Positions 1-7,960 of a stretch of DNA of 36,128 bases are shown in pieces. Below the pieces are notes generated by a model. It searched no databases and was not told the DNA's origin. It saw only the letters and a program-made list of their open reading frames with translations. The translations under genes and the position numbers were made by a program. The DNA comes from Pseudomonas sp. REP124 (GTDB taxonomy: Bacteria; Pseudomonadota; Gammaproteobacteria; Pseudomonadales; Pseudomonadaceae), in assembly GCF_020164475.1 (NCBI RefSeq), contig NZ_JAIQWX010000058.1, positions 1 through 36,128 on the forward strand. Direction: 5' to 3'. Every line of letters starts with the position of its first letter. Positions within the stretch are counted from its first letter, which is position 1.

Positions 1-13
1 CTGCTCGCGATGA
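1..13. repeat. Right half of a REP element cut by the window edge
   Basis: The first 13 bases, CTGCTCGCGATGA, match the end of the REP units seen intact at 2353-2378 and 29646-29670. The rest lies outside the window. Confidence 0.6.
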
Positions 14-30
14 GGTCATGACGCCTCCGA

Positions 31-786
31 TCAGGTGGCAGGCCGAATCGCCTTGATCAGCGACTCCAGCGAATACCCCAATCGCGGCGCCAGCGCTTCG
101 GCCCGGGCGATCAGCCCTTGCATGTCCAGCTCCTGATCCAGTTCCGAAGGCACGATCAGGATCACGTTGCCCTCCTTCACCGGCAATTCCCAGTAATGCC
201 GGTGATAGAGCCCGCGCAACAACGCGGCGCCCAGCGGCTTGCCGTCGTCGGTGGCCCATTGATTGATCACCAGCCAGCCACCCGGATTCAGGCGTTTCTG
301 GCAGTTCTCCAGGAAAGTCCAGGCCAGGTGCCCGACACCCGGGCCGACGTCGGTATAGAGGTCGACGAAAATCAGGTCCGCAGGCTCAGCCGTGTCGAGC
401 AGTTCCAGAGCATCGCCGACGCGAATGTACAGGCGCGGATCGTCGTCCAGCCCCAGGTACTCGATGGCCAGGCGCGGCACATCGGGACGCAGTTCGATGG
501 CTTCGACGTCTTCCAGCGGCAGGAACTTGAGGCAGGCCTGGGTCAGTGTGCCGGCGCCGAGCCCGAGAAACAGCGCGGACTCCGGCTGCTCGTGGCACAG
601 CGCACCGATGAGCATCGCCCGGGTGTAATCGTATTCGAGCCAGCTCGGGTCGGCGGTGAACACACAACTCTGCTCGATGGCGTCACCGAATTCGAGAAAA
701 CGGTAATCGGCCACTTCCAGCACGCGAATCACGCCAAATTCGTCCTGCACTTCGGCGAGCAAATGCTCGACGCGCTCCTCAGTCAT
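31..786 (-). CDS. Spermidine synthase-like / SAM-binding Rossmann protein
   Basis: A 251-residue protein with the class I methyltransferase/aminopropyltransferase fold. The nucleotide-binding loop FLGLGAGTLTQ lies near residues 73-83, followed by the acidic strand end EAIELRPD and the motif DLIFVDLYTDVGPG near 137-150, which matches the catalytic-Asp region of spermidine synthases (IIVDS-type). Polyamine-synthase-like proteins of this size are often annotated as spermidine synthase or as fused methyltransferases without biochemical proof, so the substrate is uncertain. The ATG start has GGGAG five bases upstream. It is divergent from the class II DAHP synthase, with 160 bases between the starts. 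A REP fragment follows its stop at the window edge. Confidence 0.75.
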   Translation of the reverse strand: MTEERVEHLLAEVQDEFGVIRVLEVADYRFLEFGDAIEQSCVFTADPSWLEYDYTRAMLIGALCHEQPESALFLGLGAGTLTQACLKFLPLEDVEAIELRPDVPRLAIEYLGLDDDPRLYIRVGDALELLDTAEPADLIFVDLYTDVGPGVGHLAWTFLENCQKRLNPGGWLVINQWATDDGKPLGAALLRGLYHRHYWELPVKEGNVILIVPSELDQELDMQGLIARAEALAPRLGYSLESLIKAIRPAT

Positions 787-946
787 TTCCTCTCCCGACC
801 CTCACCTTGCCTGCAATGAACAAGCAGCACATTGACACCACTGCGCACAGCGGCAAAGGCGCGATTGTCCGCGAAGCGACGGGAACAGGTCACGCACTAA
901 TTGCTGATAACATGGCGATCCGAGCGTAAAACAAATAGAGACCGTG

Positions 947-2293
947 ATGAGCCAACCCTGGAGCCCTGACAGCTGGCGCGCCCTGCCGATCCAGCAGCAA
1001 CCCCAATACCCCGATGCAGCGCATTTGCAGCACGTCGAGCAGACCCTGGCCAGTTATCCGCCGCTGGTGTTTGCCGGTGAAGCCCGGGAATTGCGTCGTC
1101 AGTTTGCCGAAGTGACCCAGGGCCGCGCGTTTCTGCTGCAGGGCGGCGATTGCGCGGAAAGCTTCGTCGAGTTCTCCGCCGCGAAAATCCGCGACACCTT
1201 CAAGGTGTTGCTGCAAATGGCAATCGTCATGACCTTCGCCGCCGGCTGCCCGGTGGTCAAGGTAGGGCGCATGGCCGGCCAGTTTGCCAAGCCGCGCTCG
1301 GCCAACGACGAAACCATCGACGGCGTGACCCTGCCGGCCTACCGGGGCGATATCGTCAACGGTATCGGCTTCGACGAGAAGAGCCGCGTGCCGGACCCGG
1401 AGCGCCTGCTGCAGTCCTATCACCAGTCCACCGCCACCCTGAACCTGCTGCGCGCCTTCGCCCAAGGCGGGTTTGCCGACCTGCACCAGGTGCACAAGTG
1501 GAACCTGGATTTCATCGCCAACTCCGCGCTGGCCGAGAAGTACAGCCACCTGGCCGACCGCATCGATGAGACTCTGGCCTTCATGCGCGCCTGCGGCATG
1601 GACAGCTCGCCGCAACTGCGCGAGACCAGCTTCTTCACCGCCCACGAAGCGCTGCTGTTGAACTACGAAGAAGCTTTCGTGCGCCGCGACAGCCTGACCA
1701 ACGATTACTACGACTGCTCGGCCCACATGTTGTGGATCGGCGACCGCACCCGTCAGCTCGATGGCGCCCACGTCGAGTTCCTGCGCGGGGTGAACAACCC
1801 GATCGGGGTCAAGGTCGGCCCAAGCATGAACACCGACGACCTGATCCGCTTGATCGACATCCTCAACCCGGACAACGATCCGGGCCGCCTGAACCTGATC
1901 GCGCGCATGGGCGCGAACAAGGTCGGCGACCACTTGCCGCAACTGATCCGCGCCGTGCAGCGCGAAGGCAAGCAAGTGCTGTGGAGTTCGGACCCGATGC
2001 ACGGCAACACCATCAAGGCCAGCAGCGGCTACAAGACCCGGGATTTCGCGCAGATTCTTGGGGAGGTGAAGCAGTTCTTCCAGGTGCACCAGGCCGAGGG
2101 CAGCTATGCCGGCGGTATCCACATCGAGATGACCGGGCAGAACGTGACCGAGTGCATCGGTGGGGCGCGGCCGATTACCGAGGATGGATTGTCGGACCGG
2201 TATCACACCCACTGTGATCCGCGGATGAATGCGGACCAGTCGCTGGAGTTGGCGTTTTTGATTGCCGAGACTTTGAAGCAGGTTCGGCGTTAA
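947..2293 (+). CDS. Class II 3-deoxy-7-phosphoheptulonate synthase
   Basis: A 448-residue enzyme of the plant-like class II DAHP synthase family, which condenses phosphoenolpyruvate and erythrose 4-phosphate in the first step of the shikimate pathway in the cytosol. Family landmarks are the N-terminal WSPDSWR segment, LLQGGDCAESF near residue 65, the VVKVGRMAGQFAKPRS stretch, WIGDRTRQLDGAHVEF, NPIGVKVGPSM, WSSDPMHGNT and GGIHIEMTGQNVTEC, which together carry the metal ligands and substrate contacts. I chose the ATG at 947; the GTG one codon upstream is possible. A class I isozyme lies at 16616, so the organism has two unrelated DAHP synthases. A phenazine-type PhzC is less likely because no phenazine genes are present. 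A REP pair follows the stop. Confidence 0.93.
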   Translation: MSQPWSPDSWRALPIQQQPQYPDAAHLQHVEQTLASYPPLVFAGEARELRRQFAEVTQGRAFLLQGGDCAESFVEFSAAKIRDTFKVLLQMAIVMTFAAGCPVVKVGRMAGQFAKPRSANDETIDGVTLPAYRGDIVNGIGFDEKSRVPDPERLLQSYHQSTATLNLLRAFAQGGFADLHQVHKWNLDFIANSALAEKYSHLADRIDETLAFMRACGMDSSPQLRETSFFTAHEALLLNYEEAFVRRDSLTNDYYDCSAHMLWIGDRTRQLDGAHVEFLRGVNNPIGVKVGPSMNTDDLIRLIDILNPDNDPGRLNLIARMGANKVGDHLPQLIRAVQREGKQVLWSSDPMHGNTIKASSGYKTRDFAQILGEVKQFFQVHQAEGSYAGGIHIEMTGQNVTECIGGARPITEDGLSDRYHTHCDPRMNADQSLELAFLIAETLKQVRR

Positions 2294-2306
2294 ATCGTAT
2301 TGGACC

Positions 2307-2378
2307 CATCGCGAGCAGGCTCGCTCCCACATTGAATCGCACCTCGATCTACTGTGGGAGCGAGCCTGCTCGCGATGA
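2307..2378. repeat. REPIN: inverted REP pair
   Basis: Two REP units face each other. The reverse unit at 2307-2331 and the forward unit at 2353-2378 (GTGGGAGCGAGCCTGCTCGC core) are separated by about 21 bases. The pair lies between the convergent stops of the class II DAHP synthase and the YcaQ-type gene and may act as a shared hairpin there. REPINs in Pseudomonas are mobilised by RAYT transposases; none is encoded in this window. Confidence 0.9.
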
Positions 2379-2385
2379 GGCCAGC

Positions 2386-3615
2386 TCAAACCCCATCAAT
2401 TTGAGCCAATGCCGCCCGCAATCGAATGGCACTCGCCCTTGGGCAATTGAGTTGCACCCGCGCCAACCCCAGCCAATCCGCCATCCGCCGCAGATACACC
2501 GCCAGCGCCAGCATCCCCTCATCATCCAGCCCCTGCTCTTCCTCGTGCACCGCATGTACCGCCAACTGCCCTGCCGCCCGCTCGGCCCGCAGGTCCACAC
2601 GTGCGGCGATCCGCTCATGATGCAGAAACGGCAACACGTAATACCCATACACCCGCTTGTGCTGCGGCGTGTAGATCTCAAGCCGATAACGGAAATCGAA
2701 CAGCCGCTCGGTACGGCTGCGCTCCCAGACCAGTGAATCGAAAGGCGAAAGCAGCGCGCTGGCCTCGACCTTGCGCGGCGGACTGGCGTCGGGCAGGCAA
2801 TAGGCCGGCTGCCGCCAGCCCTGAACGTCACACATCAGCAACTCGCCCGCCTCCACCAGCTCTGCAAGTCGCGGCTGGCTGTCGGCGGGGTTCAGGCGGA
2901 AATAGTCCCGCAGATCTTTCTCGGTGCCCACGCCCAGGGCGGCCGCGGCATGCAGCAGCAGGCCGCGCTGAGCTTCGGCCTCGTCGGGCATCGGTTGCGT
3001 CAGGATCGCCGAGGGAATCACCCGCTCCGGCAAGTCGTAGAGTCGCTCGAACCCGCGGCGTCCGGCGACCGTCACTTCACCGGCGGCAAACAACCACTCC
3101 AGTGCATGCTTTTCCGCGCTCCAGTCCCACCAGGGGCCGGCTCGCTCCTGGCGCGTCGACAGGCTGCCGGCACCCAGCGCGCCCTGCTCCTCAACGCATG
3201 CCAGGACCCGACGAATCGTGTCCTGCTGCTCACGCCCGAAACGCGCCAGTTGCTGATAAATGTCTTCACCCCGGGTCGCCCGCTGCATGCGCCAGCGCAT
3301 CATCGGGTACAGCGACAGCGGCATCAGCGAAGCCTCATGGCCCCAGTATTCGAACAAGGTGCGACGACGGCCCTGACTCCAGGCAGCCTGGTCGAGCAAT
3401 TCAGAGGGGTAATGACCTAGACGGGAAAACAGCGGGAGGTAGTGCGAACGCACCACGGCATTGACGGAATCGATCTGCAGGATGCCCAGCCGTTCGATCA
3501 GCCGGTTCAGGTGGGCCGCTTTGATCGTCGCTGGCGGCTGGCGCCCGTTGAATCCTTGGGCAGCCAGCGCCAGACGCCGAGCCTGTTTGAGGGATAAGGA
3601 TTGTGTCGCGGGCAT
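2386..3615 (-). CDS. YcaQ/AlkX-type DNA crosslink glycosylase (HTH_42 family)
   Basis: A 409-residue winged-helix protein of the AlkZ/AlkX family. AlkX (E. coli YcaQ) unhooks interstrand crosslinks and excises bulky alkylated bases. AlkX proteins carry a Q-x-D catalytic motif where AlkZ has Q-x-Q; here LGILQIDSVNAV near residues 44-55 has Q-I-D, pointing to the AlkX branch. Other family features are the early SLKQARRLALAAQGF helix, FEYWGHEASLMP, LLSPFDSLVWERSRTERLFDF and YGYYVLPFL. I chose the ATG at 3615 because GGAG lies six bases upstream; two upstream starts (3621, 3639) have poor spacing. It appears to be a single gene, with a REPIN just after its stop. Confidence 0.87.
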   Translation of the reverse strand: MPATQSLSLKQARRLALAAQGFNGRQPPATIKAAHLNRLIERLGILQIDSVNAVVRSHYLPLFSRLGHYPSELLDQAAWSQGRRRTLFEYWGHEASLMPLSLYPMMRWRMQRATRGEDIYQQLARFGREQQDTIRRVLACVEEQGALGAGSLSTRQERAGPWWDWSAEKHALEWLFAAGEVTVAGRRGFERLYDLPERVIPSAILTQPMPDEAEAQRGLLLHAAAALGVGTEKDLRDYFRLNPADSQPRLAELVEAGELLMCDVQGWRQPAYCLPDASPPRKVEASALLSPFDSLVWERSRTERLFDFRYRLEIYTPQHKRVYGYYVLPFLHHERIAARVDLRAERAAGQLAVHAVHEEEQGLDDEGMLALAVYLRRMADWLGLARVQLNCPRASAIRLRAALAQIDGV

Positions 3616-3679
3616 GAGCATCTCCTTGCCTGCTCGCAACCTACCTCACCATAAGTCGGTTTGTGTAGTTGGATGTTAC

Positions 3680-3895
3680 TCATTTATGCATCGGATCATT
3701 CCAGAATGGCTTTACCGACTCGAACTCGACATCCGCCCGACTCATACCGATGTCCTTCAGCGCTTCGTCGCTCAGGCTTGCCAGCAGTTCGCGCTCGCGA
3801 TGCAGCTCGTACCAACGGCTGACCTTGTGCAGCAGATCGGAAATCAGATGGACCGAGTGTTTTTCTGCGCCTTGGAACTCATGTAGACCTTTCAT
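3680..3895 (-). CDS. DUF1127 small protein
   Basis: A 71-residue basic/acidic protein whose C-terminal half, with RERELLASLSDEALKDIGMS near residues 33-52, is the signature of DUF1127 (YjiS-like). Members in other proteobacteria have been linked to RNA binding or to carbon, nitrogen and phosphate metabolism, but the role here is unknown. GAGG lies nine bases before the ATG. It is divergent from a LysR gene, 95 bases away, and the gap holds a concentric palindrome (3943-3988), so the regulator probably controls this gene. The family call is secure; function is not. Confidence 0.85.
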   Translation of the reverse strand: MKGLHEFQGAEKHSVHLISDLLHKVSRWYELHRERELLASLSDEALKDIGMSRADVEFESVKPFWNDPMHK

Positions 3896-3942
3896 CTTGT
3901 TGCCCTCCGTTTGGATGGTTCCAGTCTCGCGCCGGGTCTAAG

Positions 3943-3988
3943 ATCAATCCAACAAATGTTTCTGATGGCAAACATCTCGGAGATTGAT
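3943..3988. promoter_or_regulatory. Concentric double palindrome, probable LysR operator
   Basis: ATCAATC at 3943-3949 pairs with GATTGAT at 3982-3988, and inside it ATGTTT at 3956-3961 pairs with AAACAT at 3970-3975. Both dyads have exactly the same centre (3965.5). The inner dyad satisfies the T-N11-A rule for LysR-type regulators (T3959, A3971). The right outer arm overlaps the ribosome site of the LysR gene (GGAG at 3979-3982, ATG at 3991), which would suit autorepression. Confidence 0.65.
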
Positions 3989-3990
3989 AC

Positions 3991-4845
3991 ATGTCTACTT
4001 ATCAGACTATCGATACCGAAGTGCTGCGCACCTTCGTCGCGATCGCCGACCAGGGTGGCTTCACCCGCGCCGGCGAGCTGGTTCATCGCACGCAGTCGGC
4101 GGTGAGCATGCAGATGAAACGACTCGAAGAAGACGTGCTGCAGCGTCAGCTGTTCCAGCGTGACGGCCGGCAAGTACGGCTCACCGCCGAAGGCCAGGTG
4201 CTGTTGGGTTATGCGCGGCGCATCCTCAAGCTGCACAGCGAGGTGTTCAACACCCTGCGCGAGCCGGACATGGTCGGCACGGTGCGCATCGGCACGCCGG
4301 ACGATTACGTGATGCGCTTTTTGCCGGGGATCCTGCGGCGCTTCGCTCAGTCCTATCCGCTGATCCAGATCGAGGTGCACTGCGAATCATCAAAACAATT
4401 GCTGATGCGTCAGGACCTCGACCTGTCGATCGTCACCCGCGAACCGGGCAGCGAAATCGGCCAGTTGTTGCGAAAGGAGCGGTTCGTCTGGGCCGAGGCG
4501 CAGTGCTACAGCGCCCATGAGCAAACACCGTTGCCGCTGGCGATGTTCAACAGTGACTGCTTTTGCCGGATGTGGGCGTGCAACGCTCTGGATGCGGCGG
4601 GTCGCGATTACCGCGTGGCGTACAACAGCGACAGTCTGTCGGCGATCATGGCAGTGGTCAGCGCGGGCCTTGCGGTCACCGCGCAACTGGAAAGCCTGAT
4701 CACTCAGGACATGCGCATCCTTGGTGAAGCCGAAGACCTGCCGTTATTGCCCGAGGCCAGCATCATGCTGGTGCGCAATCTGCACAACCCTTCGCCGATC
4801 ACCGAATGCCTGGCCGAACATATCGTCGACGGCTTCAAACTTTAA
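3991..4845 (+). CDS. LysR-family transcriptional regulator
   Basis: A 284-residue LysR-type regulator. The N-terminal winged helix-turn-helix spans about residues 8-67 (LRTFVAIADQGGFTRAGEL, then SAVSMQMKRLEEDV), followed by a linker helix and an effector domain from about residue 90 (GTVRIGTPDDYVMRFLPGI). The effector is not predictable. The GGAG ribosome site is eight bases from the ATG and overlaps the palindrome at 3943-3988. It is divergent from a DUF1127 gene, its most likely target besides itself. Its stop overlaps the convergent TauE/SafE gene by 11 bases. Confidence 0.92.
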   Translation: MSTYQTIDTEVLRTFVAIADQGGFTRAGELVHRTQSAVSMQMKRLEEDVLQRQLFQRDGRQVRLTAEGQVLLGYARRILKLHSEVFNTLREPDMVGTVRIGTPDDYVMRFLPGILRRFAQSYPLIQIEVHCESSKQLLMRQDLDLSIVTREPGSEIGQLLRKERFVWAEAQCYSAHEQTPLPLAMFNSDCFCRMWACNALDAAGRDYRVAYNSDSLSAIMAVVSAGLAVTAQLESLITQDMRILGEAEDLPLLPEASIMLVRNLHNPSPITECLAEHIVDGFKL

Positions 4846-5584
4846 AGGCGAGCATCACCGCGCATAACACCAGGAAACCGCAGAACAGAGCGCGAAGCAG
4901 GCGTTCGGGCATCGCGTGGGCGATCTTCACACCCCAACTGATGCTCAGCAGGCCGCCGACCGCCAGAGGTACGCCGATCGCCCAATGGACCTGATGGTGC
5001 ACGGCGTAAGTGACCAAGGTGACGCCGGTACTGGGCAGCGCCAGCGCCAGTGACAACCCTTGGGCAACCAACTGCGTGGTGCCGAACAGACTGGTCAACA
5101 CTGGCGTCGCCACCACCGCCCCGCCCACTCCGAACAACCCGCCCATGGTGCCGGAAGCGGCACCGAGCACGCCCAGCCATGGCCACGAATACTTCATCTG
5201 CGAAGACGCCGGCGTGCGGGCAGAGAACATGCGCACGAGGTTGTAAGTCGAAAGCGCGACCAGAAAGGCGACGAAGCCGATGCGCATGGTTTGCGCATCG
5301 ATGCCCACGGCCCAGATCGAGCCGAACCAGGCGAAACAGAAACCCATCGAAGCCAGAGGCAGGGCATGGCGCATTTCGATGCGATTGCGCTGGTGGTAGC
5401 GCCACAGCGCCAGCATGACGTTGGGCACCACCATGACAAGTGCCGTGCCTTGGGCGATTTGTTGATCCAGACCGAACAGTACGCCCAGCAGCGGGATGGC
5501 AATCAGACCGCCACCGATGCCGAAGATGCCGCCCAGGGTGCCCAGGGCCGCGCCGAAAACCAGATACATCAAAAACTCAATCAC
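4835..5584 (-). CDS. TauE/SafE-family membrane exporter
   Basis: A 249-residue polytopic inner-membrane protein with about seven or eight hydrophobic helices. Two inverted-repeat glycine-rich segments are typical of the TauE/SafE (DUF81) family: GGIFGIGGGLIAIPLLG near residues 18-34 and GGLFGVGGAVVATPVLT near 147-163. Members export or import sulfite, sulfoacetate or other small organosulfur anions; the substrate here is unknown. The start is a GTG with GGAGG eight bases upstream. A LysR gene is divergent from it at 5694 and is a natural candidate regulator. The 3' end overlaps the convergent LysR gene by 11 bases. Confidence 0.88.
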   Translation of the reverse strand: MIEFLMYLVFGAALGTLGGIFGIGGGLIAIPLLGVLFGLDQQIAQGTALVMVVPNVMLALWRYHQRNRIEMRHALPLASMGFCFAWFGSIWAVGIDAQTMRIGFVAFLVALSTYNLVRMFSARTPASSQMKYSWPWLGVLGAASGTMGGLFGVGGAVVATPVLTSLFGTTQLVAQGLSLALALPSTGVTLVTYAVHHQVHWAIGVPLAVGGLLSISWGVKIAHAMPERLLRALFCGFLVLCAVMLAFKV

Positions 5585-5640
5585 TGCGAGGTCCTCCAGA
5601 TAGTGAGCTCATCGTACTCAGATGATTCTGGTGGGGAAAC

Positions 5641-5665
5641 GCACAGCAGCGCACAATGGCTGTGC
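5641..5665. promoter_or_regulatory. Perfect 7-bp dyad between tauE-like gene and LysR gene
   Basis: GCACAGC (5641-5647) and GCTGTGC (5659-5665) form a perfect inverted repeat with an 11-base centre, in the 109-base divergent gap between the exporter and its neighbouring LysR gene. The size and placement fit a LysR-type operator. The binding protein is inferred. Confidence 0.5.
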
Positions 5666-5693
5666 TCGACTCGCATAAGCAAAACGGCTTTTT

Positions 5694-6650
5694 ATGAACC
5701 CTAATCAATTGACTGACCAGCTCGCTCTGTTCCTGGACGTTCTGGAAACCGGAAGTTTTTCTGCCGCCTCTCGTCGCCATCCGCTGACGCCCTCTGCGGT
5801 GGCGCGACGGATCGACAGCCTCGAAAGCGCCGTGGGCAGCCAGTTGTTCGTTCGCACAACCCACGCGGTTCGAGCGACGCCGGCCGGTTTGGCATTTGCC
5901 GAACGGGCCCGGCGGATCGTCGAGGAACTGCGGCTGGCGCGAGCCGAGGCGGTTTCCCTGAGCAGCGCACCCGAAGGTCTGATTCGGGTGGACGCCCCGG
6001 CAGCATTCGGTCGTCGCCATCTGGCTCCGGTAATCGCAGATTTTCTGGCGCTTTATCCAGGCCTTGATGTGCACCTGCATCTGATCGACAGCTTCGTCGA
6101 TATGCAGGGCCTGAATCTGGGTAAAGTCGACCTGGTGCTGCGTACCGGTCAATTGGCCGATACCCGGCTGGTCGCTACCCCGCTGGCGAGCATGATGCGT
6201 ATCGCCTGTGCCAGCCCGGACTATCTGCAACGCCGGGGCGTCCCCAGGGATCCGGTGCAACTCTGCGAACACGACGGCGTGGACTGGGAGGGTTTGGCAC
6301 CGCAGTTCGCATGGCGCTTCGAGCTTGAAGGTCAGATGCAACTGCATCGACCCTCGCGCATACGCATGAGTGCCAACAATGCCGAGGCCCTGGTCTTCGG
6401 CGCGTTAACCGGTCTGGGCATCGCCCATTTGCCGACCTGGCTGGCCAGCGAATACCTGGTGCGTGGCGAGTTGTTGCCGCTGTTCTGCGAAAACGGCCTG
6501 CCCAAGCCGGAAAGCACCGGGATCTATGCCCTGCGTCTGGAACAACAACCCAATTCCCGCAGCCGCCTCTTGCTGGAATACCTGAAAACCCGCTTCAGCC
6601 CGATCCCGCCGTGGGATCTGGTACTGCAAACCCATCTGAATCGCCACTAG
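5694..6650 (+). CDS. LysR-family transcriptional regulator
   Basis: A 318-residue LysR-type regulator resembling the subgroup whose effector domain begins with LIRVDAPAAFGRRHLAPV (about residues 95-112). The helix-turn-helix is at about residues 7-65 (FLDVLETGSFSAASRRHP, SAVARRIDSLESAVGSQLF). The ribosome site upstream of the ATG is weak, but no better start is visible. It is divergent from the TauE/SafE gene with a dyad in the gap. The next gene downstream, ohrR, starts 69 bases after its stop and probably has its own promoter. Confidence 0.9.
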   Translation: MNPNQLTDQLALFLDVLETGSFSAASRRHPLTPSAVARRIDSLESAVGSQLFVRTTHAVRATPAGLAFAERARRIVEELRLARAEAVSLSSAPEGLIRVDAPAAFGRRHLAPVIADFLALYPGLDVHLHLIDSFVDMQGLNLGKVDLVLRTGQLADTRLVATPLASMMRIACASPDYLQRRGVPRDPVQLCEHDGVDWEGLAPQFAWRFELEGQMQLHRPSRIRMSANNAEALVFGALTGLGIAHLPTWLASEYLVRGELLPLFCENGLPKPESTGIYALRLEQQPNSRSRLLLEYLKTRFSPIPPWDLVLQTHLNRH

Positions 6651-6719
6651 TCCGGAATTGTCTGGCGCATTAAAGATTTGACCGCTAGATTCATGACGAT
6701 CATTGCTCAAGGCTTCGAA

Positions 6720-7184
6720 ATGACCACCGAACGCGACACCCCGGACAACTGCGACGACCTGCTGCTGGACAACCAGGCCTGCTTCGCCCTGCATTCCACT
6801 TCACTGATGATGACCAAGGTCTACAAGCCCCTGTTGCAGGCGCTGGGCCTGACTTATCCACAGTACCTGGCGATGATGGTGCTGTGGGAACAGGATGGCT
6901 TGACTGTAGGAGAAATCAGCGCACGCCTGCTGACCGATCCCGGCTCGCTGACGCCCCTGCTCAAACGCCTTGAAGCCGAAGGCCTGCTCAGCCGCACCCG
7001 CAGCCGTGAAGACGAGCGCGTGGTAATCGTCGAACTCACCGATCAGGGCCGGGGCTTGCGAGACAAGGCCCGGAGCATTCCCCAGTGCATCCTCGGCGCC
7101 AGCGGCATGACGCTGGAGCGATTGCAGAGTCTGCAGGCGGAGCTGCAAGAGCTGCGTCGGCATTTGCAGGACAGCCTGATCTAA
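6720..7184 (+). CDS. ohrR: MarR-family organic peroxide sensor OhrR
   Basis: A 154-residue MarR-family repressor. OhrR senses organic hydroperoxides through oxidation of an N-terminal cysteine and derepresses ohr. Cys21 sits in NQACFALHS, the conserved reactive-Cys context. A second cysteine, Cys123 (SIPQCILGAS), suits the two-Cys class known from Xanthomonas, where a disulfide forms. The wing carries TDPGSLTPLLKRLEAEGLL and SREDERVVIVELTDQG. I placed the start at 6720 because AAGG lies eight bases upstream and the protein then begins near the reactive-Cys helix; starts at 6678 (TTG) and 6693 are less likely. Its target ohr is 319 bases downstream, beyond a REPIN. Confidence 0.9.
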   Translation: MTTERDTPDNCDDLLLDNQACFALHSTSLMMTKVYKPLLQALGLTYPQYLAMMVLWEQDGLTVGEISARLLTDPGSLTPLLKRLEAEGLLSRTRSREDERVVIVELTDQGRGLRDKARSIPQCILGASGMTLERLQSLQAELQELRRHLQDSLI

Positions 7185-7203
7185 AAAAACACCTCGGAAC
7201 CCC

Positions 7204-7293
7204 TGTGGGAGCGGGCTTGCTCGCGAAAGCGGTGTGTCATTCAGCAAATGTGCCGATTGATACACCGCTTTCGCGAGCAAGCCCGCTCCCACA
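7204..7293. repeat. REPIN with 32-bp perfect arms
   Basis: The arms at 7204-7235 and 7262-7293 are perfect inverted repeats of 32 bases, starting TGTGGGAGCGGGCTTGCTCG and extending through GCGAAAGCGGTGT. The identity runs beyond the REP core, so this copy looks recent or maintained. Confidence 0.92.
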
Positions 7294-7398
7294 TTTCTTT
7301 CTGCTTCTCACAAAAAATTTCAGCCAATTAAATCTTTATAAATCAATAACTAACAAACAAATCGTTCGTTCACAGAATACTTTTTCAAAAATTTATCT

Positions 7399-7463
7399 TG
7401 CGCACTAAATATTAGCGCGATACATTCACTTCGCACTCAGTTAGCGCACAAACATTTAGCGCA
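7399..7463 (+). promoter_or_regulatory. Probable ohr promoter and OhrR-binding repeat cluster
   Basis: TTAGCGC occurs at 7412-7418, 7441-7448 and 7456-7463 (the last two as TTAGCGCA), and the imperfect inverse TTGCGCACTAAA lies at 7399-7410, so 7399-7418 is dyad-like around CTAA-ATA-TTAG. A plausible sigma-70 promoter is TTGCGC (7399) with a 16-base spacer to TACATT (7421-7426). Repeats both in and downstream of the promoter fit repression by OhrR. The binding assignment is inferred. Confidence 0.55.
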
Positions 7464-7503
7464 ACACAAACCCAGTCAAATCAAATCGAACGAGGCTTTC
7501 ACC

Positions 7504-7923
7504 ATGCAAACTCTCTACACCGCAATCGCAACTTCCACCGGTGGCCGTGACGGTCGTGCGATCTCCAGCGACAACATTCTCGACGTCAAACTCGCCACCC
7601 CGAAAGAACTCGGCGGTGCAGGCGGCGCGGCAACCAACCCTGAGCAACTGTTCGCCGCCGGCTACTCCGCCTGCTTCATCGGCGCCCTGAAATTCGTCGC
7701 CAGCCAGACCAAGCGCAGCATCCCGAGCGATGCCTCGATCACCGCCCATGTCGGCATCGGCCAGATCCCTGGCGGTTTCGGTCTGGACATCGACCTGCAC
7801 ATCAGCCTGCCGGGCCTGGAACAAACCGACGCACAAGCACTGGTCGACGCAGCCCACCAGGTCTGCCCGTACTCCAACGCCACCCGTGGCAACGTCGATG
7901 TACGTCTGCACGTGACCGTCTAA
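7504..7923 (+). CDS. ohr: Organic hydroperoxide resistance protein Ohr
   Basis: A 139-residue OsmC/Ohr-family thiol peroxidase that reduces organic and fatty-acid hydroperoxides in the cytosol, usually recycled by lipoylated proteins. The reactive cysteine is Cys57 (AAGYSACFIGAL) and the resolving one Cys121 (HQVCPYSNATRGN). Arg18 and Glu47 match the conserved catalytic Arg and Glu. Length and ends match the family. GAGG lies about eight bases before the ATG. It lies downstream of its likely repressor gene ohrR and 37 bases before a secreted esterase gene that may be co-transcribed. Confidence 0.96.
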   Translation: MQTLYTAIATSTGGRDGRAISSDNILDVKLATPKELGGAGGAATNPEQLFAAGYSACFIGALKFVASQTKRSIPSDASITAHVGIGQIPGGFGLDIDLHISLPGLEQTDAQALVDAAHQVCPYSNATRGNVDVRLHVTV

Positions 7924-7960
7924 CCGTCGCCGTCCAACCAGGCCCGAACAGGAAATGAAC

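Larger units (their letters stand above)
7185..7503. other. Gene-free stretch between ohrR and ohr
   Basis: The left part holds a REPIN (7204-7293). The right part, from about 7305, is strikingly AT-rich for this chromosome and ends in the repeat cluster and likely promoter of ohr (7399-7463). I see no convincing open frame. Confidence 0.7.

Noticed and set aside
832..860. Promoter TTGACA before the class II DAHP synthase
   Set aside because: The -35 hexamer is perfect but no acceptable -10 lies 16-18 bases downstream.
947..2293. The class II DAHP synthase as a phenazine-cluster PhzC
   Set aside because: No phenazine genes are adjacent; the surroundings are housekeeping genes.
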